A DNA stretch of 64,000 nucleotides from Rostratula benghalensis (Eukaryota; Chordata; Aves; Charadriiformes; Rostratulidae), in assembly GCA_013399305.1 (NCBI GenBank), contig VXAI01000163.1, forward strand, positions 1,490,782-1,554,781. The letters run 5' to 3'. The position numbers and the translations under genes were made by a program. Shown here in pieces: positions 13,627-25,277 of this stretch. The notes beneath the pieces are model-generated. The model was not told the DNA's origin. It made no database searches and saw only the letters and a list, made by a program, of their open reading frames with translations. Every line of letters starts with the position of its first letter. Position 1 is the first letter of the stretch.

Positions 13627-14940
13627 CAGTGGTAGGACCACTTCAAAAGAGGCCTTCTTCCACAATTACAAATTGGCAGAATTTGTGCATTACAGTTTCC
13701 AGATACTATTTTTCTTTCTTTTTCAGAGTGCTTTAACTGAAAAAAAAATCTCTGCTTTCTTTGTTTACAGATGAATACTAGATATCCAAGACAGGCCAGG
13801 GAAATCCTGTTATTTTCTTATTTTCAGGGTACTACCCTTAAACTAGACAAGAAACAAAAGACTGCTATCTTGCCCATTTGCACCATTTAGCTACTGCTGA
13901 TTCCTGGAAAGTCTCCAGTGCTCAATGTCACCTCTCAGATCTGGAGCATTCAATATGATATGATTTATTATGTACACTGAATGCATAGTGCTGTGATTTG
14001 TTGTTTTTCCAGTTTAAAGGAAATAGCTTTTATATCTTATGCTGACAAACACTCTTTTTTTTTAAGTCCCCCCATAGTTCCACAAACCACAGCAATGCTT
14101 ATATAATTAGATTACAAAGGACCTTATTACATTAAGTTCTGTAGCGTGTCTAATTTCTGTGGCATCTTTTACAATGGTATCCAAAAATTAGGCAGCTTTT
14201 TTTTCCCCCCTTTTTCTTTTAGTGCTTAATTTTGACATGATCTCTCCTTATTTAATAAAATGTATGTGTATGGCTGAATTAGTAACTCTCTGGGCAACAT
14301 ACTCCATTCAATTCCTGCTATTACCACAAAGACATAAGTGGCAGAGCAAGTGCAGCTTATCACGAGACCTAAACACGGTCTACTTGCCTCTGGTCATGCT
14401 GCTCTGCAGGTCCCCTTTACTCCACTCACATTTCTGTTATAGACTTTACTAGATCTCATTTCTGCAGAAGGGCAGCCAAGCAAAGCATCAACAGCTACCT
14501 GAAACGTGGGCCAACATATCCAAGCCTCAGCACACAGAAACATGGACACAGCAGATGAATGGTAACCTCCTCGGTATAAAACTCTTGTGCTTTAGTTTAA
14601 CCTACGCAGCATCCAGTAGCAGTAAAAAATAATGTTAGAGAGAAGTACGGTATTTTAAGTTTATTTACCCAAAAGGGTAACAACTGTCTTGCAGCTAATG
14701 GTGATTTTCTTGACCTACAGAACAAGTGCTTTGCTCTGGCCTTTCAAGCCTCTCCTTGGGCCATACTCACTGCGAGAGCACTGCAATGTGTAACTTTGCA
14801 ATGGTGCTGTGTTAAAAGCATCTGTAACTGAACACTGGAAAACAGGCTTACAAATCTGTATATTCAGATTTGGCAAATTCCAGGTTACTCATGAGTTGGA
14901 GGGGGTGGAATTAAAGCATAAAAATGTTAATTACTCATAA

Positions 14941-14955
14941 CACACACACACACAC
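14941..14955. repeat. (CA)n microsatellite
   Basis: Seven and a half CA units; short and likely only weakly polymorphic. Confidence 0.85.
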
Positions 14956-15174
14956 GATGCCCAAACAACAAAAAAGCTACATGCATTGAGCAAAATCAGG
15001 CTTTCAGAAGTGAAAGTGCAGAGGACTCAACCTTAGCATAGATGTAGCACAACCCTGACACCATTCCAATCTATGGATTGGAAAGTCCTGCATCTGATTC
15101 CTCCAGTCCTCCCCCTTTAAGTGGTGACTTACACAGCAAAGTTTTTCACCACTAAAAATTAAATTCCATTTTGA

Positions 15175-15648
15175 TGTGGTTTGGACCAGGTTGGCCAATG
15201 GCAAATCTTTCCCCCACCTCTTGCTGCAAGGAGAGGAAGACAAGAGGTATTTATGACCTTAAGAAAAAACTAAACTATTTTAATGAAATATTACTAATAA
15301 AACGAAAAGGAAATAATGAAATAGATAAAAACCTCTATCAAGTCCCGTCGAAATGTCACCAGCAGGCACTGGGAAAGCTCCAGACTGGTCTCAGTGACAG
15401 ATGGGGAAGAGATTCCAGAACACTGGAAGAGCCAACCTGAAGTCTTTGCTCCCTCAGCTTTTGTACTCATCTTGGCAGAGGGGATGGGACACCCTATTGG
15501 TCCGTTTGGGTCACCTGACCTGTCCACTGCTCCCCACAGGTAAGAGCCCCTCCCAGTCAGCTGACCATGGTTGCCACGGCAACCAGTGTAAGCGAGAGCC
15601 TCACTCCCAGAACAGGAAGTTGGCTCCACCCCGCCCCAAGCCAGGACA
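15175..15648 (-). mobile_element. Solo LTR of an avian endogenous retrovirus (copy 1, internally deleted)
   Basis: Minus orientation. It starts at TGTCCTGG (complement at 15648) and ends at AAACCACA (complement at 15175). It aligns along its length with the LTR at 52320-53037: the shared 3' end AACTAAACT-TTAATGAAATATTA, the GAGGTGGGG block and the central GATGAGTACAAAAGC block. It is about 240 bases shorter, mainly through loss near the 5' end. No internal retroviral genes flank it, so it is a solo LTR from recombination. A 5-base target duplication is not obvious (TTTGA against CACTT). It contains an RFX-type X-box, a CAGCTG E-box and a GC box. Confidence 0.8.
15569..15584. promoter_or_regulatory. 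X-box (RFX-type) palindrome inside the LTR
   Basis: GGTTGCCACGGCAACC is a perfect 7-base inverted repeat with a 2-base centre, matching the RFX consensus GTNRCC-N2-RGYAAC on both halves. In the 52 kb LTR the aligned site reads ATTGCTGTAACAACC, with the left half decayed. An LTR promoter element is the likely origin; present use is unknown. Confidence 0.6.
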
Positions 15649-15882
15649 CACTTTTTTTGGTTATCCTCATTGGCAAGAAAAAAAAATAACCCCAACCAAA
15701 ACTGAAAATAAAGCACATGTTCCCAAAGAAGGGATACGTAGGGAGACAAGCTTTTTTAATTTAAATACAGGGCTCATTACAGCTCACTTTAGCAGGCCGA
15801 GAATAAACCCTAAGCAGTAGTTGCTCACAAAAGTGCTGGAAGAGCCCAAATATCAGAAAAACATAAAAACATTCCTTGAACT

Positions 15883-15965
15883 ATATGTTAATATTATATG
15901 TTAATTAAAAGGGATATGTTAATCCCTTTTGTTTTCACCTATTAAAATAAAGGGGGGGGGGGGGG
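15883..15965 (+). repeat. Triple ATATGTTAAT repeat, hairpin and G14 run
   Basis: ATATGTTAAT occurs at 15883, 15896 and 15914. The third copy overlaps a hairpin with 9-base arms (AAAAGGGAT at 15907-15915 and ATCCCTTTT at 15922-15930), and 21 bases later there is an uninterrupted run of 14 G (15952-15965). The G run may form a quadruplex and is prone to length error in sequencing. Confidence 0.85.
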
Positions 15966-18708
15966 AGGAAAGCATTGTTAAGGAGAAGAATTAAGAAAAG
16001 CGGCTATCAGACACAAAATTGTACCTTCTGAACTGGCCTAACCGATGACCACAGGGAGGTGGCATTACTAGGCTGAGCTAGAAAACATTTGTAGAGGATC
16101 CCTAAGAAAAACAGAAAACTACTAAAATACAAGTTATTTCTTTCTAACCAAGTAGTAACTCAAAGCTACAGAACTAAGTGATGCCCTGTTTTCTTTTTGC
16201 CCAGAAAATGATGAGGCCAGAAGACCTTACTGGCTCTCTGGATGGGAGCACAGGGACAAGCGCAAAGACTATTCCTCTCTCCCTTCTTTTAACATATCAG
16301 AACAGGGAACACATACTTTTTCAATCATAAAATAAAACCTATTCTCAGAGTGTGACACTACTTTGTGTGGCCTTTTGCAGTATCCCACAGATACACACTG
16401 CGTCTTCAGAGTTTTTTCCCATTTTCACTAAACATGGCACAGGGGTTCCTCCAGTAAAAGAAACAACAGCACCACCACAGTGGGTGAGAGACAGATGAGT
16501 TACATCTCCTCTTGTTCGGCACCACACCTACGGATAGTTCTGACACATGACCCTGAGTGCAAGATAATTTGGTCTGTGCTGTGCATCACCTCAAGCATTA
16601 GCACTGAAATAAACTCCAGTGTAAAATCACCTCCCATTGCCCTACTCACAAGGGCTGCGGTAAATCCACAACATAATCTTGAAAAAGGTATATAGACATA
16701 CTAAAATCTTTAAGTAAGTTGATGGACTGTGTTTCAGGAAAATGTTGTGTGCCAAGTTAATAGAATCAATTATTTCAACTGAGACCACTGATGTCAGCTT
16801 TAGTTCAGTCAGGTCTGTGCACAACAATAGCAATGGCACACAAAAACCCTATTATGCGACTGACAATCACACATCTCGATCAACAGCAAAGATAACACCA
16901 TTGCTATCAAGAAACTGACAGTTCCTTGAATTGTTCAAGAACGGATTGTATGATAAGGACCCTTATGACTTTACTAATATTAGTGGAAGAACTATGTATC
17001 ATTTAAACTAGGGTTTAAGTATGGTCACACATGAACATTCAGACCTGGATACAAACAGCTGAAATCTGGAACTAAGATCTACACTGAATTCAGATGCTAC
17101 TGTAATCAAATTAATGCTCAAAATTATTCAAATTATTATTCTGATTACCATTTCATACACATTCTTATTGTTTCCAGGGGGGTTGCTCTTTTTTGCAGTT
17201 GCAGCAGAGGAGAAATAGCATGAACTATGACACCAGAGAAAATAATTTAACTATGAGGTCCCAGGCCTTTCCCCAGCACCTCCTGCAACCTTGCTGCCTT
17301 CAAACTAGTCTGTAGCTCTGTGTGAATCCTGTTGTTGGGCACTCAGCTTTACAATGAGTCTCTATCAATCAAGATTCTAGGTATTAGGACACTTGTTCAA
17401 AGCAGAATGCTTGAAATGTTTCTTTGCATAGGTATCAGCAAGATTTCCAATACCTATGCAGTGTTAAATGCCTTATTAATATGTATTTTTAATCTTTTCC
17501 TTCTATGAACTTTTCCAAATACATTATTGAAACATCTGAGACATGTTTTGCCTTTTGTACTAAAGGCCCTATAGTTTATCTGGGAGCATGCTGTAACTCT
17601 TGGTAGACCTGAACAAGATGCTCTCCTTTTCACTCTGAATTACATCTCTAGATAAGGTTATCATGGGACTTGAAACTTACAAAATACTTCAGGAGTTGAG
17701 ATAATTGTCCCTCCTGCCCTGTGCTCCAAGGCAGCGGCAAGATAATTAGGATGAAGAAGAAAAAGAAGGTTCAAAGACTGACTCTTGGTGATACAGGATA
17801 CAATCACATTAAAAATACAGTTCTTAAAGACCTTTTTCTGAGTATGGTGAAGGACACTTGGAAAAACAAACAAACAAGGATTACTCAGACCAGCTGCCTT
17901 CACAGCATTCAGCACTCCTACTTTGCTTTGGTTGTTTTATGAGGAGTTGGCACTTACCTCATTTGGTCCCCCTAATCTTGCTAAATGCATGCAGGGCAAT
18001 GATACTGGGAATAGGCTGTCCTTCCTGGACAGGGTCCTAAAAGCATTGCCTGGTAAACAGCCACCTTACAGCTCCTCCCTTTCCACACAGAGTCAGGTTA
18101 GAGGGAAGAAAAAGAAAAAAGGAAGAAAAAAGAAATCACTTCAAGACAAGAAAAAACCGCAAATAACTGACACAATAATAGAAATGAATGAAGACAACTG
18201 CCAGCAATAGAAAAGAGTCTGTCAAAAGACAGCAGTTACACTTTACAGTAGTTTTACAGCTCCTCAGAAGGCTTAGTGTGCTATTATATCTCTGCAGAGG
18301 CTGAGAGGTGCCAGAGCAGCAATTGCAGAGACTGAAGCTCTTCCTCTTCCCCCTTCCTAAATACCACAGGGGTATAAACTCAAATCCACAGCAAGAGGCC
18401 CAGCTGGTCCATCCTAAAGAGAAATACTATGATGACAGGGGGCATGTAGGGCCCCAAATTCCCTTGATGGCCAGTAGCTTTAGCTACATACCCTGCACAT
18501 GGTGCAAGTTGCTTCCCAAGCAGATGCAGTTAAGAGAAAAATGTTTTTATCTGTTCTCCTACATTTGCCTACAAACCTGAGTAGCCTCTCTCATTTGGCC
18601 TCTCTCTTGGCTGAACCATCCTAGCTTCTCACCTCTTTGCTCCCAACATCTGTACTAGCTGTGTAGTGTTACACAAAACAAGGAAAATAAGAGATGGCCT
18701 CACTGTAC

Positions 18709-18724
18709 AAAAAAAAAAAAAAAA
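18709..18724 (+). repeat. Poly-A run with (TA) tail
   Basis: About 16 A followed by GTATATATATG. Confidence 0.85.
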
Positions 18725-18984
18725 GTATATATATGAGAGAAATATTTACTTTTGCTAAGTTTTTGCATCCTGATAATCTGAAAACAATGTTAATCTGGGG
18801 ATAGAGGTACTTGTGCTAAGAGCCAGAGGCTGACGTTTTACTTTGAAAGAACTCTTTTATTTGAAAGAGCTCTTAAAAATTAAATAACTATGCAGAAAAA
18901 AAAGTCAGTCATTGGTTCCTGACCATAAGACTTTAAACAAAGTTTTCAATCTATTTAATGATAAATGGCATAAATTACAAGTTT

Positions 18985-20035
18985 TCATAATCATAGAGTC
19001 ATAGAATTGTCTAGGTGAGAAGGGATCTTTGAGATCATCTAGTCCAACCATCAACCTAACTCTGATTAAAAAAAATAAAAATGACCCATCACTAAACCAC
19101 AACACTAAGCAGGATGTCAACCCATCTTTTAAATACCTCCAGGGATGGTGCTTGAGCCAGTTCCCTGGGCAGCCCATTCCAATGCTTGATAACCCTTTCA
19201 GTGTAAAAATTGTTCCTAATATCCAACCTGAACCTTCCCTGGAGCAATGTGAGCTCATTTCCTCTTGTCCTGTTGCCTATGACTTGGGAGAAGAGACCGA
19301 CCCCTGTCTCTCTACATCCTCCTTCCAGGGACTTGTAGAGAGTCTCCTCTCAGCCTCCTCCCCTCCATGCTGAACAACCCCAGCTCCTTCAGGCTTTCCT
19401 CATAAGGTTTACTCTCCAGATCCCTCACCAGCTTCTGAACCCACTCCAGCACCTCAATGTCTTTTTTGTGGCAAGGAGCCCAAAACTGGACACAGTACTT
19501 GAGATGGAGCCTCACCAGTGCCAAGTAGAGGGAGAAAATCACCTCCCGAGTGATGCAGGCCAGGATGCCGTTGGCTTTCTTGGCCACCTGGGCACACTCA
19601 TGTTCAACTGGCTGTTGACCAACACCCCCAGGTCATTTTCTGCCAGATAGCTCTCCATCCACTCTTCCCCAAGCCTGTAGTGCTGCATGGAGTTGTTGTG
19701 ACCCAAGTGTAGGACCTGGCACTTGGCCTTATTGAACCTCATCCCATTGGCCTCAGCCTGTCCAGATCCCTCTGCAAAGCCTTTCTCCCCTCAAGCAGGT
19801 CAACACTCCCACCTAATTTAGTGTCATCATTAAACTTACTGAGGGTGCACTCAATTCCCTCATTGATACAGATGTTAAAGAGAACTGGCCTCAGTACTGA
19901 CCCTGGGGGACACCACTCGTGACCAGCCAACAACTGGATTTGACTCTATTCACCACCACTCTCTAGGCCCACCATCAAGCCATTTTTTAACTCAGCAGAG
20001 TACTCCCATCCATAAGTCAAGGTCCATTTTTAAAG
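18985..20035 (-). mobile_element. CR1 LINE, about 1 kb with reverse-transcriptase remnant
   Basis: The longest repeat in the window. It begins with TCATAATCATAGAGTCATAGAA (antisense octamer tail) and runs into ORF2. On the minus strand three consecutive reading-frame pieces (19933-19739, 19742-19539, 19587-19312) follow the usual order of CR1 reverse transcriptase: [10 protein letters not shown], then FNDDTKLGG, then [26 protein letters not shown] and [14 protein letters not shown]. Each piece is in a different frame, so at least two frameshifts break it. The catalytic box, normally FADD, reads FNDD. The element is dead and 5'-truncated. Confidence 0.93.
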
Positions 20036-23000
20036 ATGCACCCTATCAAATTTACAGATAACTAAACAGCATTTTTTTTCATATGCCAGGGAGAAATAAA
20101 TGAAAAATTAGCACAAAATTACAACTTTCCATGAGAAAAAAAAAATACTACGGTGCTTGAGCCTCCAACTCTAATGAAAGCTGTATTACATCATGTTTAA
20201 ATTTAGATCCTTCAGTCTCTGAGGAGATCCAGGCTGGTGTTTCTGCTCCAATATTTTGGCTCAAATGATCATATTCCTTTCAATAATTGCCATATAGTTG
20301 ATGATTCCTTCCACACTTGTAATAGACCTCACTGTAGTAAAGGACTGGTACCAGCAGAGATACATTGGTGTCAAAATGTGGTTGGTTTGTTTTTTTTAAA
20401 AGAGCTTGACCTCCCACTACAAGGACAGCCCTTGGGGCTGCTCTTGAGCTGTTCAGAAAAGGCAGCACAAATATTTGTCATGGCATTCAGATTACATTGC
20501 CTGGCTGATGGATAGGGGATGCATGGAAATTCCCTCTCAACTACACATCTTGTATACAACACCCATCTAAGAACACCACTCCAGTGAGGAGGTGGAGACC
20601 ACCAGTACTTCTAAAGTGATAGTGGGGACAGGCAGAGGAACTCTGAATGACAGTTCCTCTTTGCAGCTGGGGTCCAAAGTATAAGCCCATCTTTTGGGTG
20701 TAAATTCTGTGTACGAAAAAGCGCTACACAGCAATTAGAAACACCTAAGCAATTAGGAACAATAGCTGTGCTGTAGGATATCCTGCTAGAGGGCAGCACA
20801 TACACATATGCCTAAAAGCTGGTAAGAAAATGCCATGGAAAGGGTATTAAACTTGATTAGTAAAAATCATCTGAGCTTTATTTAAGTTTAATCACCTTTG
20901 CTGAAGATTGCACCAACAATATAAATTGTTTCTTGATGATACACCATATGTTGCTGGACTGTACCCTGATATGGTGGATCAGTATGAGAATCCAAGATGA
21001 CCAGGTGACTACTGAAAGGAAGACAGATTATAGCAGCCAGCTCTCAGAAAATGACATTATGAAGAGCAAACAATTTTTGTCACAGGTAGAAAAACATATT
21101 AACTCTCAGGGACAGGGGAACAGAAAATGAAAATATTAAGTTATAAAAATAAACCCAGCATGAAATGAACCAAAAAGATATTGCCAAGAAGCATCTAGCT
21201 CTTTCGCTTTACAAAATACCAATTTTTTCTAATTTGCTTAAATTTCTCAAATATCCTGAGCAAACAAATTTTGGCATATAAATTCTGAGTGCTGCTTACC
21301 TATGTGATTTGGGTTTTTGTAGTGCTTCTCTGCTCCTTTGCTGAAACCTTTTATAAAATCAGCTGGAAAATCTAAAGATTTATTTATATCATAAATAATC
21401 ATTGTATTGAAAAGACTATTGAAGAATTGCCAGTGAGGTGGAGTTTTGAAGACATTCTTGCAGACAAAGCATCACTTCTGCCACTGCTCAGAAAAAAATG
21501 AATGAAAGGGCCCATGAAAAGCATCGAAGTGTTCTGCCTCCTGTTTTCAGGAGGATTTTGTATGTGTTCCATTCCAGATTCAACCCCGTTTCCCAATTTT
21601 TTTTCTGATTGACAGCGACCCATACAGTTCAACATACATATTTTTTTTCCCAAAAAAAGTGAATATATACAGACAACTCTGTTAGGAAGCAAATCTTACA
21701 TTTTCAGAAAGTCTGGGTTATTCAAGTCAATAATCAATTCTCCGCATTTTATGCAATCACACTGTTCAAGTTATTTACTTGAAATAATCTATTACACTAT
21801 TAGTATAGTCTCTTTGGTCTTTTTAGAAAAGTCACAGAACAGACATCACGAAGCTGTAAAATATCAAAGGAGCACAGTTTCCAAAATAAATTTTTATCCT
21901 TTTTTTTTGCCATGTGACTAATATGAATAACTAGAACAAGATGGATAGATACCACTTCCAGAATGACTACAGAGCTTGGAAACCAGAGTTTGAGGACGTG
22001 AGAGCCCAGGCAATGACCTCCTTGATCCTGCAGGTGAGGGCCTGGATAGGAGTGGAGGCACATTGAGAATACACAACTGGCTCTGCAGCTGGTGTTGCAA
22101 GCAGTGCTTTGGCTTTCACAGCCAAGGATCCCTCTTTGAGGAAGAAGAGTTTGATGAAGGAGGGTAAAAGCACCCTTTGTCAAAAGGCTTGCCAGTCCAG
22201 TGCAGAGGATTTTAAGGTAGGTACACGTGGGGACAGCAAAACCGGCTTACAGTTCAGTCAGAGACTGGAGGTAAAGGGGAGTTAAGTACACAGTGATGGG
22301 AGTCCCTCAGGAAGGACAAAACAGGTTGAAATGGGACAATCTCACATGCCAGTACACAACTGCATGCAGCCTGTGTGCCACAGCTCTGCAAAGGCTCGAT
22401 GCAGGAAAATGAATACAGCAAATGAATCCCAACCTCCTGCAGTCTTATTGCATATTCAAAGAGAAAAACTCAATTTTCAAGTATCAAAATGAGTAAGTTG
22501 GAAAGTGCACCTAGTGCTGTGCCTTTGCAATATATTCAAATTTACACACTGATATCTTGATACAGGCTCTCTTAATATGCAGAACTTTGCAGCCAAATAT
22601 TTATTTTCAAATATTCACCTATATCTAATTCACCTTAGCAGTCATGAAAGCTCATCCCTATGCTTGACTTCATGTTGAACAGTTATCTTTCCTCCATTAC
22701 TCACTAGATTTTTGCCTTCAGGAGAGTGGGCTAATATACATGAATTTGAAAGGCATGCCATCCCCAGCTTCTGATTCAAACTAAGGAGGTGTTGCTTCTG
22801 TGTTCATTAAACCATTTTTTTATATATGTAAATTTTAATTAACATACACATGGTCTTATGCTTTGGAATCCAAATGCCAGAATATAAATTGTGTCAAAAT
22901 TTTGATTCAAGTGCTACTGCTAATGAAACACAAACAAAATCTAATGCCATAAGAAAAAAAAAAAGTCTGACATTTTACCCTGAGGGGATCCAAGCAAAGC

Positions 23001-24219
23001 AAGACCTTAATAAGAAAAGTCTGTATTCTTTCTTCCTGGAGAATACAATTCTTTACACACTTTGATGAATTAGTGAGAGTTGATGCATGGAGATGAGTTT
23101 GGAAACCGGATTAATAAATCTTCTGCAAAGGGAAAGCTCAGACATCCTGACAGTTTTACCACGTCAGTCAGGGAGGAAGCACAGCATTGCACTCTACATA
23201 AAATTCACACCCTTTTTGCTCAAACCCCTATTGGCAGCTGCAGCAATCTTTTTTTCTAGAATTGGAAATTAGCAACTCCGTAGGCTTTGCTGGCAGGTAT
23301 TATATGAGCTCTGAGATGATGCCACCTGAGGTTCTTCGGAGTCCTTTGTTCCCTTCAACAGAAATGCAAGTACCTTTTTTTTTTTGGGGGGGGCGGGGGA
23401 GAACGAATACTGGAAGCATGGAGAAATGGTCACTCCAAATGAACACAAGGGATAATTCTAAAGCATTAGGAAATAATAACTTTTTCAAGGTTTGCATTTT
23501 GGGGATGTGGGAGGCAGAGCAGGAGAAGAAAGGGGAAAAGGAATATGCTTACGTTTCAAGCTTAAAAATTACTGATTCAATGGAATATCTAAATTTGGGG
23601 ATTCTGAAGCATACTGCACAGACATATGTGCTGTCAGCTGCAAACTACTCCTACAGCACTAGGAGTTGAACGTAGCACCATATGTTATGCCAAGATTACT
23701 GATTTTCATTAGATATGAAAGAAGATTTCCAATTTTAATCTTCATTTTCAATCATTATTTTATTTGGCAGTCTAAACACAATGATGACAGACAGTATCTT
23801 GTTCTGATCTCTGAGCACCTGCTGCAGGTACATTCCCTCTCACTTTCTCCCTCTTCCTTTCAAGTTTGAGGGGATTGGAAAAAAAAAAAAAGGAAACTTC
23901 AGACTAAGCAAGCTTTGAATATTTTGCTAGGCAAGAACACCAAGCTCATAAATTCCTCTGCTTTCCTACAAGAAAGCTATGATGGGTAGTCTGTGACTTG
24001 TGGCCTTTAAAGAAAGATGTCAGTCTATATAGTAAATTTGGGACCATGTTAGCACAGATTATTTCCCATATAAAACAGGGCAATCCTACAAAGGACCTGG
24101 CTTCTCTGTCCCTTCTCACATTCTGATTCTGACAACAGGATGAGAGAGGAATGGGAAAACTGTCACCATTCATTGCCCACCTTGAATCATTCCAGAGATG
24201 GGTAAACAGGCAAAGAAGA
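20036..24219. other. Intronic sequence, no gene recognised
   Basis: Unique-looking non-coding DNA. The 135-codon plus frame at 23262-23669 crosses the T11-G8 run and has no recognisable domain; I regard it as chance. Confidence 0.5.
23375..23399 (+). repeat. T11-G8 homopolymer junction
   Basis: Eleven T joined directly to eight G, then CGGGGG. Length is uncertain in any sequencing technology. Confidence 0.85.
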
Positions 24220-24492
24220 ACATAAAATCATTCGGGTTAGAAAAGACCTTTAGAATCATTGAGACCAACCATCAGCCCTACTCTACAAATTCCTCCCCTA
24301 TACCACATCCCTCAACACCACATCTAAATGACTCTTAAATACATTCAGGGATGGGGACTCAGCCACCTCCCTGGGCAGCCTATTCCAGTGTCTGACCACT
24401 CTTTCTGTGAAAAATTCTTTCCTAATGTTCAGCCTAAACCTACCCTGTTGCAGCTTGAGGCCATTCCTTCCTGTTCTATCATGTGTAAGAGA
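24220..24492 (-). mobile_element. CR1 LINE 3' fragment
   Basis: ATAAAATCATTCGGGTTAGAAAAGACC at the left is the antisense CR1 3' end, followed by CTCAGCCACCTCCCTGGGCAGCC and TTCTTTCCTAATGTTCAGCC, standard landmarks in the correct order. The minus frame reads [20 protein letters not shown], the usual CR1 C-terminus. Short, 5'-truncated, moderately diverged. Confidence 0.9.
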
Positions 24493-25255
24493 AGAATGCA
24501 ATGTCCCAACTTCATGTCCATACTGGCTGCCTAAAGTAACACCCTGTGTGACAGCCCCATGAAATGTGACAAAAATAATTTAATCCGATCCTTGAGCAAA
24601 TGGCAGAGGATATGAAACAACAGTTGGAGGAGTTTACTCTGCTCCTGATATAGCACAGTGGGATGCTGTCCTTGGTTGGAACAATGTGAGAAGTTGTAAT
24701 CCCATTTAATTTTCAGAGAGCAGACTAGCGTCACCAGTCATATCTTCTACTTTATTAATCAGGGGAGACCGAGTTCCCTAAACTGTTAAAATAAGGAATA
24801 AAAATTATTACAGCAGGTGAAGCTTTCCTAATGACATATTTTGCTTCAGCAAGAGGCTTACAACGAAAAATTCAAACACACAAGAGAGGAGCACCTAAGG
24901 CAAAATGTCACCCTCCTGGAAAGAGTCACCTGTGTAGAGACAAAGCAGCAAATGTGTATCAATGGAAGCAGTACAAGCAAGTAACCTTACACTAACAAAT
25001 AAATGTGAAACACAGCTGTAAAAATGAACATGATTATTCCTGGGAGGTGGAGGGTGATGCTAATATTTTCTGGTCGCTTTGACTTATACAGGTGAAGAGG
25101 AGGATATCCTTCTCCAGGGACGGCTGTAAAGGAACTTCATGAACACTACACCTTCTCCCACAGCAAAATTCCAAGCTATCCATTACTTGTACACAAGTAC
25201 CCATTCCGTACTTGGATGAAACCTTGTGGATCTACTTCCTCAACGGAAGTGACAC

Positions 25256-25277
25256 TTTTTTTTTTTTTTTTTTTTTT
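25256..25277 (+). repeat. T22 homopolymer
   Basis: Uninterrupted run of about 22 T, not attached to any recognised retrotransposon end. Confidence 0.9.

Larger units (their letters stand above)
12241..15174. other. Intronic sequence with direct-repeat pair
   Basis: Holds the A/C tract, the direct repeats at 12927 and 13546 and a CA run. The interval 13030-13400 is locally GC-richer, with overlapping short frames on both strands, none with protein similarity. Confidence 0.5.
15649..18984. other. Intronic sequence, no gene recognised
   Basis: Contains the repeat/hairpin/G14 cluster near 15.9 kb and purine-rich AAGAAAAAGAAAAAAGG sequence near 18105-18150. Nothing else was identified. Confidence 0.5.

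Noticed and set aside
15294..15820. Frames of 139-151 codons on both strands near 15.5 kb
   Set aside because: They lie in the solo LTR and show no retroviral protein motif; similarity to the frame at 52.4 kb reflects shared LTR DNA, not a protein.
23262..23669. 135-codon plus-strand frame
   Set aside because: No recognisable domain, it runs through a T11-G8 homopolymer, and there is no splice or promoter context.
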